Of a stretch of 64,000 bases of DNA, positions 53,295 through 63,582 are shown piece by piece. A program made the translations under genes and the position numbers. The notes beneath the pieces were generated by a model. The model did not search any database. It was not told the origin of the DNA and saw nothing but the letters and a program-made list of their open reading frames with translations. Source of the stretch: Coenobita brevimanus (taxonomy: Eukaryota > Arthropoda > Malacostraca > Decapoda > Coenobitidae); assembly GCA_032717465.1 (NCBI GenBank), contig CM064665.1, forward strand, positions 25,072,588 to 25,136,587, given 5' to 3'. Each line of letters starts with the position of its first letter. The stretch's first letter is position 1.

Positions 53295-54373
53295 TAGATT
53301 TAGTGCCAAAACATGTTAGATAGGAGGTTTCTTGATAAACAGGTGAAAGTTAACATTTTTGCCCAGGATTGCATGTTATATCATTCCTCGTAACACAACT
53401 TGCTATGTTTGAGCAGAATAGGGCAACGATCAATGTTACAGGGCAAAGTCAATATGACGTGGCCCTTTGACCTATTGTTTTGAAAATTAGTCAGCTTCTT
53501 CATGGGCTATCCCTCAACACCTCCACCAAATTTTAAAGCTGAGGAAATGTTCTTGACTATCACAAGGTCGCAACTTTTCTCCAGGCTGCCGTGAGAATGG
53601 TTCCGGGCCAATGGGTGGAGTTACACTTGATGAACGAGTGTAAATAAGCAATAGGGAATGTAGGTACTGAAAATGTAAGGCCGATCTGGCGAGTATAATT
53701 GAACCTAACAAGCTTAGATGAATGTTCGAATGGGTGCCCTAATATCATCTTTTCCACCAGTACTCCAAGGATGACAATACTTACAGTCTATGCAACTACC
53801 TTCTCTTCCCATGACACTATGGTAGTGCGTGAGTGATTGCAGATGGGATATTGAAGCCTACGGAGGTCCAAGAATATGAACGAAGGAAGCTCACAGGCCA
53901 GCCTCTGATCAGTTACGGGAACGTTCGCTAATTCTTCTTTGTGTGTTCACGTTCGTTCGCCAAATGTAACTCCAACCTACCCACATAAGTTCGTTCAGGT
54001 TCGAGTTTGCTTACCAGATCGGCCGCGTATGCCCATTACTACGTTCAATATTGTTCGTGTTCGTTTGCACCTCTACCCTAAAAAATATATATAGTAGAAC
54101 ACACAAAGACTTCGAAGCCTCAGTTACCTCTGTTCATTCTTTAATCTGTCTTCTCAGTCACACTCTAGTCGCTGGCAGGCAAGGGTAGTGTTAGAGTATG
54201 AGTAGAAACATACCCAAATTTTCACTTCAAGTTTTCTAGATTCCCAAACATTTCTACCTAATATTACATAACTCAGTGAGAGGAAAAAAGATATACAGTA
54301 CAACGATTCTGAATCTTTTCTAGTGCACTTCGTGACTAGGATCATATTCTAGTCTAATATACTATAGCAGTAG

Positions 54374-54376
<3 letters not shown>
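53293..54376. other. Unassigned sequence, possible old dispersed repeat
   Basis: No gene is recognised. 53440-53540 (CAAAGTCAATATGACGTGGC, CCTTTGACCTATTG) has the AGGTCA/TGACCT style of old dispersed invertebrate repeats. 53925-54070 contains several GTTCGTTCG-like words. Confidence 0.45.

Positions 54377-54423
<47 letters not shown>
54377..54423. repeat. TG microsatellite
   Basis: About 23 uninterrupted TG units. Confidence 0.95.
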
Positions 54424-54426
<3 letters not shown>

Positions 54427-54835
54427 GGGCAGCCGAAACTACACATTAAAATCGCACCAAAATTGGTATAAAAATTGCCAAAATATCGCTGATGTAAAAA
54501 AAACTTGGTCCCATCACAATTGAAAAACTTTTACTATATTTAATGAGCGATCACATTTTGACCAAAAACGCTGCTCCCGGAGCCTGGCATAGGATCTCCG
54601 TAGAATTTTTTTTTGCCCAGAGGTAGAACTAATATAAACTGGGTTCCATTACCGACGCTGCAAATAACACGATCAAGTGGTTACCTGCAAAAAAACCAAG
54701 TGACAACGTTACATTAGAACACCACGTAAACACGAGAGCCGTCCGCAGGAGCAAGTGTGAGGGGCCCGAAGGGCCCACGAGCATTTGTGTTAATCTATTG
54801 CCACTGTAGAGAAACGCTCGATGATGCATCGGTAG
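54424..54835. other. Sequence without recognisable gene
   Basis: No feature was found; the short minus-strand frame here resembles nothing I know. Confidence 0.5.
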
Positions 54836-54960
54836 GATCGGGTGGAGAGGCATATGAGATGAGGGGGTGTGAGTTTTAGAGAGGACAGACAGATGACAGA
54901 GGAGGAGATTCGTATGTTGACACCCCTTTAGTGAGGCTTCAAGAGATATAGATAAATATA
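54836..54960 (+). mobile_element. 3' relic of RTE-like LINE
   Basis: GATCGGGTGGAGAGGCATAT, GAGATGAGGGGGTGTGAGTTT and the following block are diverged forms of the last 100 bp of copies A-C (GATGGGGTGGAGAGGTATAT, GAGAGAGGGGGGTGTGAGTT). It runs into GATA-like sequence (AGATATAGATAAATATAGAC). Confidence 0.7.
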
Positions 54961-55117
54961 GACATAGATAACGATAGACATAAATGGATGAGTGGATGAA
55001 TGGAGAGACTGATAAATGGACAAAGACAGATGAATGAATGGAGAGATGAATGATTGGAGGGAGGGACGAATGGAAAGATGGGCGAATGGACAGATGGATG
55101 GATGGAAGGTCAGATGG

Positions 55118-55150
<33 letters not shown>

Positions 55151-55250
55151 CGGATGGATGGATGGACGGATGGATGGATGGATGGACGGATGGATGGATG
55201 GATGGATAGATAGATGGATGGAAGGACGGATGGATGGAGGGGAGGACGGA
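54961..55250. repeat. GATA-to-GGAT tetranucleotide array
   Basis: Degenerate GATA/GAATGGA units pass into a long GGAT array (about 55070-55240) with ACGGAT variants. It follows the LINE relic directly, as an expanded LINE tail would. Confidence 0.9.
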
Positions 55251-55428
55251 TATAGACATAGATATTGTAGCTAAAGTCTACTAGATCATTCTTTTAGGTC
55301 ATCAGGTCATCGTTACTCTGAAGCTTATCACGATGTATACTCTGTCCAGAATGTGCAGGTAAGCATAATATTACCCTTGGTTAAATTTTTAAGTGGCTTT
55401 GTTTAATCAACGCCTCTTTCCTTGCTGT
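55251..55428. other. Short sequence before PB4
   Basis: No feature was found between the GGAT array and the degenerate left end of PB4. Confidence 0.4.
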
Positions 55429-57545
55429 TTAATGTATAAATATGTTGCAAAGTTTTGTCATCCTCAGTCCCGACAATGTACTCATATGTTTTGCAACTGT
55501 GAAGTCCGTCATTTGCAAAAATTTTAAATTTCGCTCGTGATTCTTGGTACATATATGCGGGACACCTTCCTCTACCCGCTGACAGGTGGGGACACTCCCC
55601 GACCTCACATAACCCCCACGCATCATTGTCTTGGTCACTCACCTGTTAGCAGTGAACCAGTACAGACATGGTGCACCGAGGTGTCTCTGGTGATGAAATT
55701 CAAGCTGCCCTTGATATCTCCACAGGCGACAGTGATTCCCCAATCAATGACGATGTGGAGGACAAGAACTATGTGGTGCCTGATGATGAAACAAGCAGCA
55801 GTGAAAAGAAGGTACCGTCACCAAGGAAGCTGCGGTATGTGACGTACCATAAGGCAAGGGAAGGCTAGCCTGGACCTCCACCACATGCATGCACTTTTCT
55901 CTAGCCCATAGACGAAGGGTCTGATGTGGACAAGGACAAGGACGAGGACGGAACCGCAAGACGTGGGGTAACCTCATGGTTGGGGAGGGAAAGGATCTTG
56001 CCTTGGGGAGCTGAATGGGTGGTGAGGAGGAAAAAAGGTATGGTGCTTGTGCTTTGTCTGGGGAAAGTGTTAGTGATGTGGGGGGCGTGAGTAATGAAGG
56101 GGAAAGTGGTGGTGGCAGGGAGGCAGCTCCTGGGTGAGCACGTGGTGCATTTGGGGAGCGAGCTGGTGAGGAGCTGCTGCGCCCTAGCACCTCTTTCTCT
56201 TCACAATATTCCCACGCTTCCACCCCACAGCCCCGTGATGTGGAGAAAGGAGGCAAAGGGAAGGTAAAGGGGAAGGGAAAAGGGAGAGGGAAGAGGAGTG
56301 CGAGTGGGGAAGGGCACCACTCTCAACCTCTCCAACTACCCCCACAACCATCTCCTCCACACCCCAACAAAGGCAACGATGGAGACAAGGCTGGAGACGT
56401 TGGCGTGCCGTGGGACTGGGAGGATGGGAGTGATTTCATGCATATGAATCACCAGTTCACGGAAGAATGGCGGTCTGGCTGGACAGCTCCTGGACTCCAA
56501 GCAGGCTCCACCAGGGTGGATTTCTTCCACCTATACTTTGGTGAGGAGTTTGTGGAGTGGATTGTGAAGCAAACATTCTGTAGCAGCCAGCTCTGTGAAA
56601 GTGAGTGTGAAGGAACAACAAGCAGGCACTCCAAACAGTATGACTATCCAGTTACTACAGGTGAGATGTTCATCTTTTTTGCCCTGGTTGTCTTGACGAG
56701 TGTTGTGCGGAAAAGACAAATTCTGGGATACCGGTCTCTGGACCAAATGACCAGCACACCTTTCTTTGGGAAGATAATGGATCTTAAAAGGATCCAACAA
56801 ATTCGGAGCCACCTCCACTTTTACCATCCTGACGACTCTGCTAATGCTAATAACACTGACAGAATGAGGAGAATAGGGATGGTATTTGTTCACTTGCAGG
56901 AAAAGTTCCGCTCATCCTTCTATCCTTACAGAGACCTTGTCATAGACGAGAATCCCGTTTTGTGGAGAGGCAATATTTCTTTTCAGCAGTACATACCCAG
57001 CAAGAGACACCGTTTTTGGTTCAAGATCTTCATTATGAGTGACTATAAAACTAGTTATGTGCAAGACATAGTCTTGTAGACCGGTGCACAGACAGACATA
57101 ACAGAAGATCGAAGTATTGGACTCTCTGGGGCCGTGGTGAAAACAATGATAGAAGAGTATCTTCATCATGGTCATGTCTTGCACCTGGACAACTGGTACA
57201 CTAGCCCCTTTCTCACTCGTTACCTCCACCTTCACGACACCGGAGCCTGTGGCACAGTCAAGAAAAACAGTTGCCATATGGTCAAGGATGGGAGGAAAAT
57301 TCACAAGAATGGGGTGGTTTTCTTCAAGGCGAACAACATCCTCACCAGCATATGGAACTACAACAGGGAAGTTTTCCTCCTGTCAATGGTACACTCCCCC
57401 GATGCATCGTACCGAATCCATGGATTACCACAGCAAGAGGAGGCTCCATGTTTGGTAACCAGAGTCGGTACTGGACTACAGTGTCAACATGAGGCAAGCA
57501 GACCAGTCTGACTCCATGATTTCCAGTGTGGAATGTATATAATAT
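55429..57545 (+). mobile_element. piggyBac element PB4, interrupted by G3
   Basis: The left end is degenerate (TTAATGTATAAATATGTTGC at 55429), but the 5' region (CAGTCCCGACAATGTACTCA, AATTTTAAATTTCGCTCGTG) aligns with PB1 and PB2. The transposase runs to about 57535, where G3 is inserted; the right end would lie beyond the window. Confidence 0.85.
55668..57535 (+). pseudogene. piggyBac transposase pseudogene of PB4
   Basis: Start MVHRGVSGDEIQAALD in the usual CAGACATG context; acidic block and SPRKLRYVTYHKAREG, then a stop at 55866. 56240-57076 is open: basic KGKGKGRGKRSA, acidic WDWEDGSDFMH, VDFFHLYFGEEFVEWIV, the VIDEN block with the first catalytic Asp (56945-56947), and VLWRGNISFQQYIPSKRHRF. 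After a stop at 57077, 57134-57460 has LHLDNWYTSPFL with the second Asp (57188-57190). A frameshift precedes RQADQSDSM with the third Asp (57501). All three Asp codons survive, unlike PB2. Confidence 0.9.
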
Positions 57546-57565
57546 AAATATATAAAATATACAGG

Positions 57566-58162
57566 TGTTGGGAAGCAGGAGTGCTAGGCAAGTAATCGTG
57601 GGAAATTCTGGATAGTTCGTGTATTTTCAGTTGTTAGTCAGAGGTGCCAGGTAGCTTGCTGTTGTGAGTGGTGGTATATTGTAAAGTATTACATTCAGTT
57701 TTATTCACGTCTTTGTCTCTCTTTAATGTTTTATTTGGATGGTTGTTAAATTAAAAATATTCATATTTGTCAGTTTTTGTTACATAATGTAAGAAAGCTA
57801 CAAACTGTAAGAAAGCTCTAGCATGTTTTTGATGTCTCTGACTTGGAACTGTTTCCACTGGGAGTACCTGGAACGTCCGGCAAGGTTATAAAAGGATGGG
57901 GGAGAGAATAGAGGAGTGAGTTTACACTGTGGCCTCGTGAAGTTAGTGTAGGTTTGGCACTTGTAAAATTAGTTGGGCAAACAGCGTAATTGCTTGGAAA
58001 ATAAAGACTATGAACGTGGGAAGCCTATGTTATTATGACGCCTGAGTTGATCTTGTGTACATTGAAATGCTGACCTTCGAGGAACAATTTAATGGACTAA
58101 GTCCTTCCTATACTGAAGTGCTGCTGTTGGAGCCTGTGGCAATGTGGGATGAGGATATGTCA
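57566..58162 (+). repeat. G3 5' LTR
   Basis: It starts TGTTGGGAAGCAGG. It has a TATAAAAGG box (57887-57895), AATAAA (58000-58005), and the ending GCTGTTGGAGCCTGTGGCAA also seen in the G2 LTR. The terminal AACA is degraded, so the end is approximate. Confidence 0.9.
57887..57895 (+). promoter_or_regulatory. TATA box of G3 LTR
   Basis: TATAAAAGG, about 110 bp before AATAAAGAC, the same layout as in G2. The 3' LTR has TTTAAAAGG at this point. Confidence 0.6.
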
Positions 58163-58164
58163 AA

Positions 58165-58181
58165 TGGTGTCAGGAGTTGGG
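58165..58181 (+). promoter_or_regulatory. tRNA-Leu-type primer-binding site of G3
   Basis: TGGTGTCAGGAGTTGGG fits the complement of a tRNA-Leu 3' end, as in G2. Confidence 0.75.
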
Positions 58182-58215
58182 ATAGATAAGTGCTGTAGTG
58201 AATCATATCTTCGAC

Positions 58216-59125
58216 ATGGATCTAGAAAGTGTACAGACAAGAAGCCAAGCTAGGCAGGAGGTGGTGTCTCTGGCTGCAGCCATGAAGTTACTGTAAGGAA
58301 AAAATGAACAACTACAAGCACAGTGAAGAACAGAAAAACGACATGAATGGCTTAAAGAGGCAGTACAGAAGCAAGAAAACGAGTTACAACTGATGATGCA
58401 GGGACAACTAGATGCTTTCAAGGGGATACTGAAGGAAGAACAACAACAGTTGAAGGATGAAGTTACGCTGAGCTACGGCAGCAGAAGTGCGAGGGGAGCA
58501 ATAACTTGATGGATTGCAGACAGCATGTAGACAACAAGTTGAAGATCATTGGAATTTGAATCCTACATCAGATCCAGTATATCCAGTTTGCAGGCAGGAC
58601 ATGTTGCAGGATTCAGGGCAAGAATAGGACAGGTACATGAAATGGAGAAAATTTAAGTAAGTTGCTTGTATTGTGAGAAGCCACGACATAGGTAAGAGGA
58701 CTTCTACAAGTGGAAGAGGGAACAGAAGATTAAAGGAGGTTGTTGGTTCTGTGAGAAGCCAGGACACAAGAAGGAGGATTATTACAAATGGGAGAGGGAG
58801 CAGGAACAGAACAGTGCAGGTAAACCTACGACTGCAACAAAAGGGTGTTGGACATGTTGTGAGGTGGGACATTTCAGTTTTGATTGTTCAAAAAAGAAAA
58901 AGGAGGATAAGAAGTCGGCTGCTGAAGACAAGACTAATGCAGAAAGTTACAGTAGTACAGGCTGGTGTTAAGGGGCAACAACCATCCCGTTTTTCCGAAG
59001 CAGCCCCACCACTGAGAAAATGCAAAAGAACTTTCATTGACAGTGTGCAAGCAGACAGAATAGACAGTAAGAGGTGTTCCATAGAGACTGATTCAGCCTC
59101 ACAACAGAATTTTTATGTGGCTTGA
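58216..59125 (+). pseudogene. G3 gag with three zinc knuckles
   Basis: ATG 58216: MDLESVQTRSQARQEVVSLA, then a Gln/Glu-rich coiled coil (58290-58480) and a gap where the capsid should be. Zinc knuckles follow at 58663 (CLYCEKPRHR, then a stop), 58741 (CWFCEKPGHKKEDY, last Cys changed to Tyr) and 58846 (CWTCCEVGHFSFDC, canonical CX2CX4HX4C). The segment APPLRKCKRTFIDSVQADR (about 59006) also exists in G2. Stops at 58294, 58324 and others. Confidence 0.85.
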
Positions 59126-59700
59126 TATGTTCTATCATTGGTATCTGCCTGAGTCATCAAAACAATTGTGTGGTGATCTGGGCACTACACTGAACTGAGA
59201 GGATCCTTGGATGTCTGGACTGATGTGGCAGGGCAAAAGGTTATGCTTCCAGTCTACATGGCCAACATGGATGATCCCTGCCTTCCTGGTCTGGGCTATC
59301 TGATGTCCATGGGATGTGAGTTGGACTTCTGCTCCATGGAGCTCAAGGTTGGAGGAAAGTCGGTGTCCATCATGGCAGTGAGACACATTAGTTCTGGTGG
59401 TGAGGTAAGGGCACTGCACACTAGAGTGATACCCCCAAAATGGAACTATTACTCCTGTATAAGGTGAGTGGCTCTTTTGACAGCTGTCTAGGGTGATGCA
59501 GCCTGATGGACAGTACAAAATGAAGCCTGGAGTGATGGTGAGGAAAATTTGGTGGAAAAATGTGCAGGTGGAGTACCAGTTGTGTCGGCCAATTTCTCCC
59601 GTGAGACACTCATCAGTGAGGAAGAAATAGTGGGACTGTGCTAGGTAGTAGACCCTGAGTGGCATCAGCGGAAGGTTTGTAAAAGGAGAGTGGTCAAAGA
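59126..59700 (+). pseudogene. G3 protease region
   Basis: The frame at 59207-59464 has VAGQKVMLPVYMANMDDPCL and PGLGYLMSMGCELDFCSMEL, matching the second half of Gypsy proteases (DPC-x-LG-x-DYL). The active-site D-T-G loop is not recognisable upstream. Beyond 59467 the linker is full of stops. Confidence 0.7.
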
Positions 59701-60120
59701 AGTTGGGAATCTGCCAGGGGACTTACAAGACCTGTTTTCAAGAAGTTGCCAGTGTCTGAATGAATCACAAGTGCTGCAATTAAGGCAACTGCTAGTGAAG
59801 TTTGCTGATGTCTTTTCCACTGGAGAGACCTAGACTTAGCTTGCACAGATCTAGTGGAGCATTGTATCAACACAGGGGATTGCTGCCTGATTAAACACCT
59901 GTGTGGAACATGGTGCCAGCTCAATGTAGAGGGTGATGGAGAATCTTTAGTAAACAGGCAACTGCTAGTGAAGTTTGCTGTTGTCTTTTCCACCGGAGAC
60001 CTAGACCTGGGATGCACAGATCTAGTGGAGTATTGTACCAACACTGGGGATCACCACTTCACTGAACAGCCTAAGTGGAAGATGGCACCAGCTCAATGGC
60101 AAGAATTGTAGAGGGCAATG
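59701..60120 (+). other. G3 linker with internal duplication
   Basis: Two copies of a segment of about 150 bp (59790-59940 and 59960-60105) share CTGCTAGTGAAGTTTGCTG, TCTTTTCCAC-T/C-GGAGA and CACAGATCTAGTGGAG, so part of pol was duplicated in tandem. They correspond to the pre-RT region (LRQLLVKFADVFS-like). Confidence 0.8.
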
Positions 60121-61110
60121 GAGAATCTGCAGTAGAGGAGTGTTAGAAAAGTCCAGCAGTCCTTGGGCATCAGTACAGTAGGTGTTCTGGTAGGGAAGAA
60201 GCATGGCTCAGTAAGATGGTGTGTGGATTATCGACTCCTGAATGAAGTGACAGTGAAGGATGCTTAAGTCTTGCCAAGAATTGATGACATACTGGATGCT
60301 CTGTCAGGTGCCAATTAGTTCTCCACCATAGACATAAAAGCAGGTTATCACCAGGTCCAGGTCACCGAAAATGACAGGGAGAAAACAGCCTTTTCATATG
60401 GGTGGGGATTATGGCAGTTCAGAATGATGCCATTTTGCCCTGGCTACTTTTAAGAGCTTCATGGATAGAATACTGGAAGGTCTGCTCTGGCAGACAGCTC
60501 TCATCGATCTTGATGATGTGACTGTGTTTGGATGGACTTTTGACCAGGAACTGAAGGGGCTGTCAGAAGTTTCAACATGATTTGAGCAGTGCATCTCAAG
60601 CTGAACCCAAAGAAGTGCTGCTTGTTCCAGAAGGAAATGAAGTACATAGGACACAAAGTAGGCCAGGGTGGCATCCAAACAGATCCAGAGTAGGTGGCTG
60701 CTGTGAAAAACTGGCCAGTTCCAACTTCTATGAAGAAGCTATGGAGTTTCTTGGGTTTGTGTACCTACTACTGGAGTTATGTCATGGACTTTGCAATGAT
60801 GGTTGCACCTCTGCACAAGTTGTTATGAAAGAGGCAGAATCTTATGTGGACTGCAGTGACTCAGAAGGCCTTCAGTGAGCTTAAGCATGCATTGGCAAGC
60901 TCTCTAATTTTGCTGTACCCAGATCAGAGTCAACCATGTATTGCGGACTGTGATGCTAGTGACCATGGCGTTGGTGGAGTACTGTCACAGAAGAAAGGTA
61001 AGAAAGAGTATGTGGTGGTATATTACTGCAAGAAGCTCAGTCCACCGGAGTGAAACTAATGTGTGAACCGTGAGGAGCTCTTGGCAGTGATGAAAAGCCT
61101 TGACTTCTTC
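60121..61110 (+). pseudogene. G3 reverse transcriptase and RNase H start
   Basis: WCVDYRLLNEVTVKDA (60219), STIDIKAGYHQVQVTENDRE-like (60320), FKSFMDRILEGLLWQTALID then LDDVTVFG (about 60450-60530; the YLDD Tyr is replaced, both Asp present), LKLNPKKCCLFQKEMKYIGH (60597), VPTSMKKLWSFLGL-like, then AFSELKHALASSLILLYPDQ and IADCDASDHGVGGVLSQ (60853-60990), the RNase H start. Stops near 60118, 60266, 60580, 60690 and 61050. Confidence 0.88.
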
Positions 61111-61179
61111 CATCCCAATTTGTAAGCGTCCCAATTTTTCATTAGGATGGACCATGTAGCATTCAGGTGGCTGAAGATG

Positions 61180-61813
61180 TTAACCCATGGCATCCAGGTG
61201 ACATGTATAGATGACTGCCTGGAGACATCCGGGTAGCATGTATACATGATCTAGTGTTTTGCACCATATTTCACGGGTTATTACCACCACATGCAAATAC
61301 TGGCCGCCATCCTGCATGCATTCCAGTCATGCTTCAGCTACCTGCATGCCTCCATCATGGATAGATTTATGCAAAATGTTTTCCCTATGTCTGGTGAGAT
61401 GTCAGCAAGCCTGCCTCAGGGTTATTGCCATAATAAACTCACTCCCCTGTTGACACCACTGCACATTCGCACCACACTTCTTGTAGCCTACACAAAAATG
61501 GTGTGTGTTTTTTTTTTTTTTTTATTGTGGAGGTCTAGCATAAGCCTTACGTGTGCCATGCATACTGACACAGCCACAAAAACAGGAAAAAGTTATCCCA
61601 CTTCCAAAGGCCCTCACTAGGACTCTATGCACTACAAGGAAATCTGAGGCCATCAGTTTGTAGTTGAAGGATTCCTGAGTAATATGACACTTAGTTTTTT
61701 AGTATTTTTGGCTAAGTATTAACTGAGATACTATGGTAAAAAAAGGTGATTTTCCAGAAATCCCTGGCTGGGGGAAGGGTCAGCAGAAATTAACACTGGA
61801 TTCCATGGTTTAA
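61180..61813. mobile_element. TTAA MITE in G3
   Basis: TTAA at 61180-61183 and 61810-61813, with inverted ends CCCATGGCATCCAGGTG and, on the reverse strand, ACCATGGAATCCAGTG. G3 RNase H reads on when the insert is skipped (WLKML to KNPGGQ). 634 bp, no coding capacity; it contains a T-run at about 61507-61523 and several CATCC-A/G-GGTGACATGTAT-like words near its left end. The ends differ from PB1-5 and from the 40728 element. Confidence 0.85.
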
Positions 61814-63362
61814 AGAATCCAGGAGGACAACAGGCATCCTGGCTTGGGAAGCTAGACCAGCACAACTGTAAGGTTCAGCACCATTCTGGGTGAGTACATG
61901 GCAATGCTGATATCCTGAGTCAACAACCTTGTGAACCAGTTTGCAAGTAGTGTAGTAGGCAAGAAAATCTTATTATCAAATGCAAATGTACTGCAGTAGC
62001 AGGGCCAGTGTCAGCGAAGAAGACCTGAAGAGGATGCAGGTGAAGGATATGGATTTACAACCAGTGCTAGAGTGGCTGCAGTGAGTACAGTGCGATCATC
62101 TTGGGAAGAGGTTTCCAGGGTTAGCCCTGCGACTAAGAGATACTGGAGTCAGTGGGTCTTTCATTTGAACAACAGACTACAGGAGCATCAGTGGGAGACA
62201 ACCAGTGGCCTCAGCTAATATTGGTAGCTGGTAGTCCCTAAGAAAATGAGATCTGATGTCTTAACAGAGTCTCACAACAGGATCATTAGTGGGCATCAGG
62301 GAGTGAAGAAAACTCGTGGCTGCAACAGAGGTTCCACTGGACTGGCATGTGCCAGGATGTTGAAGAGTGGTGTCAGACCTTTAATGAATAATGTGGCAAG
62401 AAGGGATCCAAGAAACATGGTTGTTCCTCTCTTCAGCTGTACCATGTAGGTAACTAATAGAAAGAGTTGCGGTGGTCATTGCTGGATCTCTGCCACACAC
62501 TGGAAAAGGTACCGTAACTGGTATATGTGTCACCATGAATTAAGTCACAAAGTGGCGCGGAACCTATGCAATCCGAGATCAGGAAGCTGCAACTGCTCAG
62601 GTGTTGGTTGACCAGTACTTCTGTCATTTTGGGATCCCACAAGAACTACATTCAGACCAGAGTAGAAATTTTGAGTCTGCTGTGTACCATAAGTGCTTCA
62701 AGTTACTGGGGATCAGGAGGACTAAGACGGCTCCATTAAGGCCCAGTCAAATGAATAGATGGAGTAATTCAATTGGACTCAGGGACAAGAACTGATTAAG
62801 GACTGTAGTGGGGCAGATGGAATGGGAGCAGAAATTACCTACATTGCTGATGGCATATCGATTTGCATCCCGTGAGTCTACTGGCCACGCCCCTGCAAAA
62901 CTGATGCTGGACCATGAGTTACGATTGCCAGTTCATCTGTCAGTGGGAAGACCGTCTGGCAAAGAGCTGCCTAAGGACACCTCCAGCCATGTGAGGCATC
63001 TTCAGGAAAGACTGGGTGAGGTACATCCAGTTGAAGGAGCTCTTAAGTTTTCAGGTGAAGTGAAGAAGCGCAAGTATGATGAATGTGGTTAGCTTCAATG
63101 AAGGTGACAAAGTTCGGTTATACAATCCTCAGCGGAAGAAGGGACAGTCACTGAAGCTGCAGAACCTATAGGATGGGCCCTACACTGTGAGGGACTGCCT
63201 GTCAGACATACCATACCAGATTCAGGGAGGCAGGAAGTCTTGCCCAAAAAGTGGTACACGTGAAACGTCTGTGACCACACTATGGGCCAGGACAGTACAG
63301 CTGGGACGTCTTTGTGGAATCGTGCACACCCGCAGCCGATGATGTTGAGGGGGACCAAGGAG
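61814..63362 (+). pseudogene. G3 RNase H end and integrase
   Basis: ASWLGKLDQHNCKVQHHSG (61832) ends RNase H. The integrase follows in many frames: SHNRIISGHQGVKKT (62270), a CX2C part degraded near 62370-62395, ELHSDQSRNFES-like (62643; second Asp), then no clear third Glu (QMNRWSNSI near 62745 where relatives have MVERFNRTL). The tail has LMAYRFASRESTGHAPAKLM (62845) and DGPYTVRDCLSDIPYQIQGG-like (63173). Confidence 0.85.
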
Positions 63363-63582
63363 CCGAAGCAGAAGAGGATGGTGAGCTTCCCTAGGAAAGA
63401 AGTGAATCAGGAAGAGGATCAAGTCATTCCAGGAAGAGAGGACTGGATGGAGGAGCAGGGACGTCTTTGGAAGCAGCATAGGGGAATATTTTGTGCATAA
63501 TTAGTTTTGTTAGGATTAAGGATTATGTTTGTAAATTTTGTGTAGCTTTGTCGGGAAGACAAAAAGAGTAGGGAGGCGGTAG
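63363..63582 (+). promoter_or_regulatory. G3 3' end and polypurine tract
   Basis: The C-terminal acidic tail (EEDQVIPGREDWMEEQG-like) is followed by a short untranslated part and AAAAAGAGTAGGGAGGCGGTAG directly before the LTR, parallel to G2. Confidence 0.7.

Noticed and set aside
53440..53760. Possible minus-strand genes at 53514-53757
   Set aside because: The sequence looks like an old dispersed repeat and neither frame resembles a known protein.
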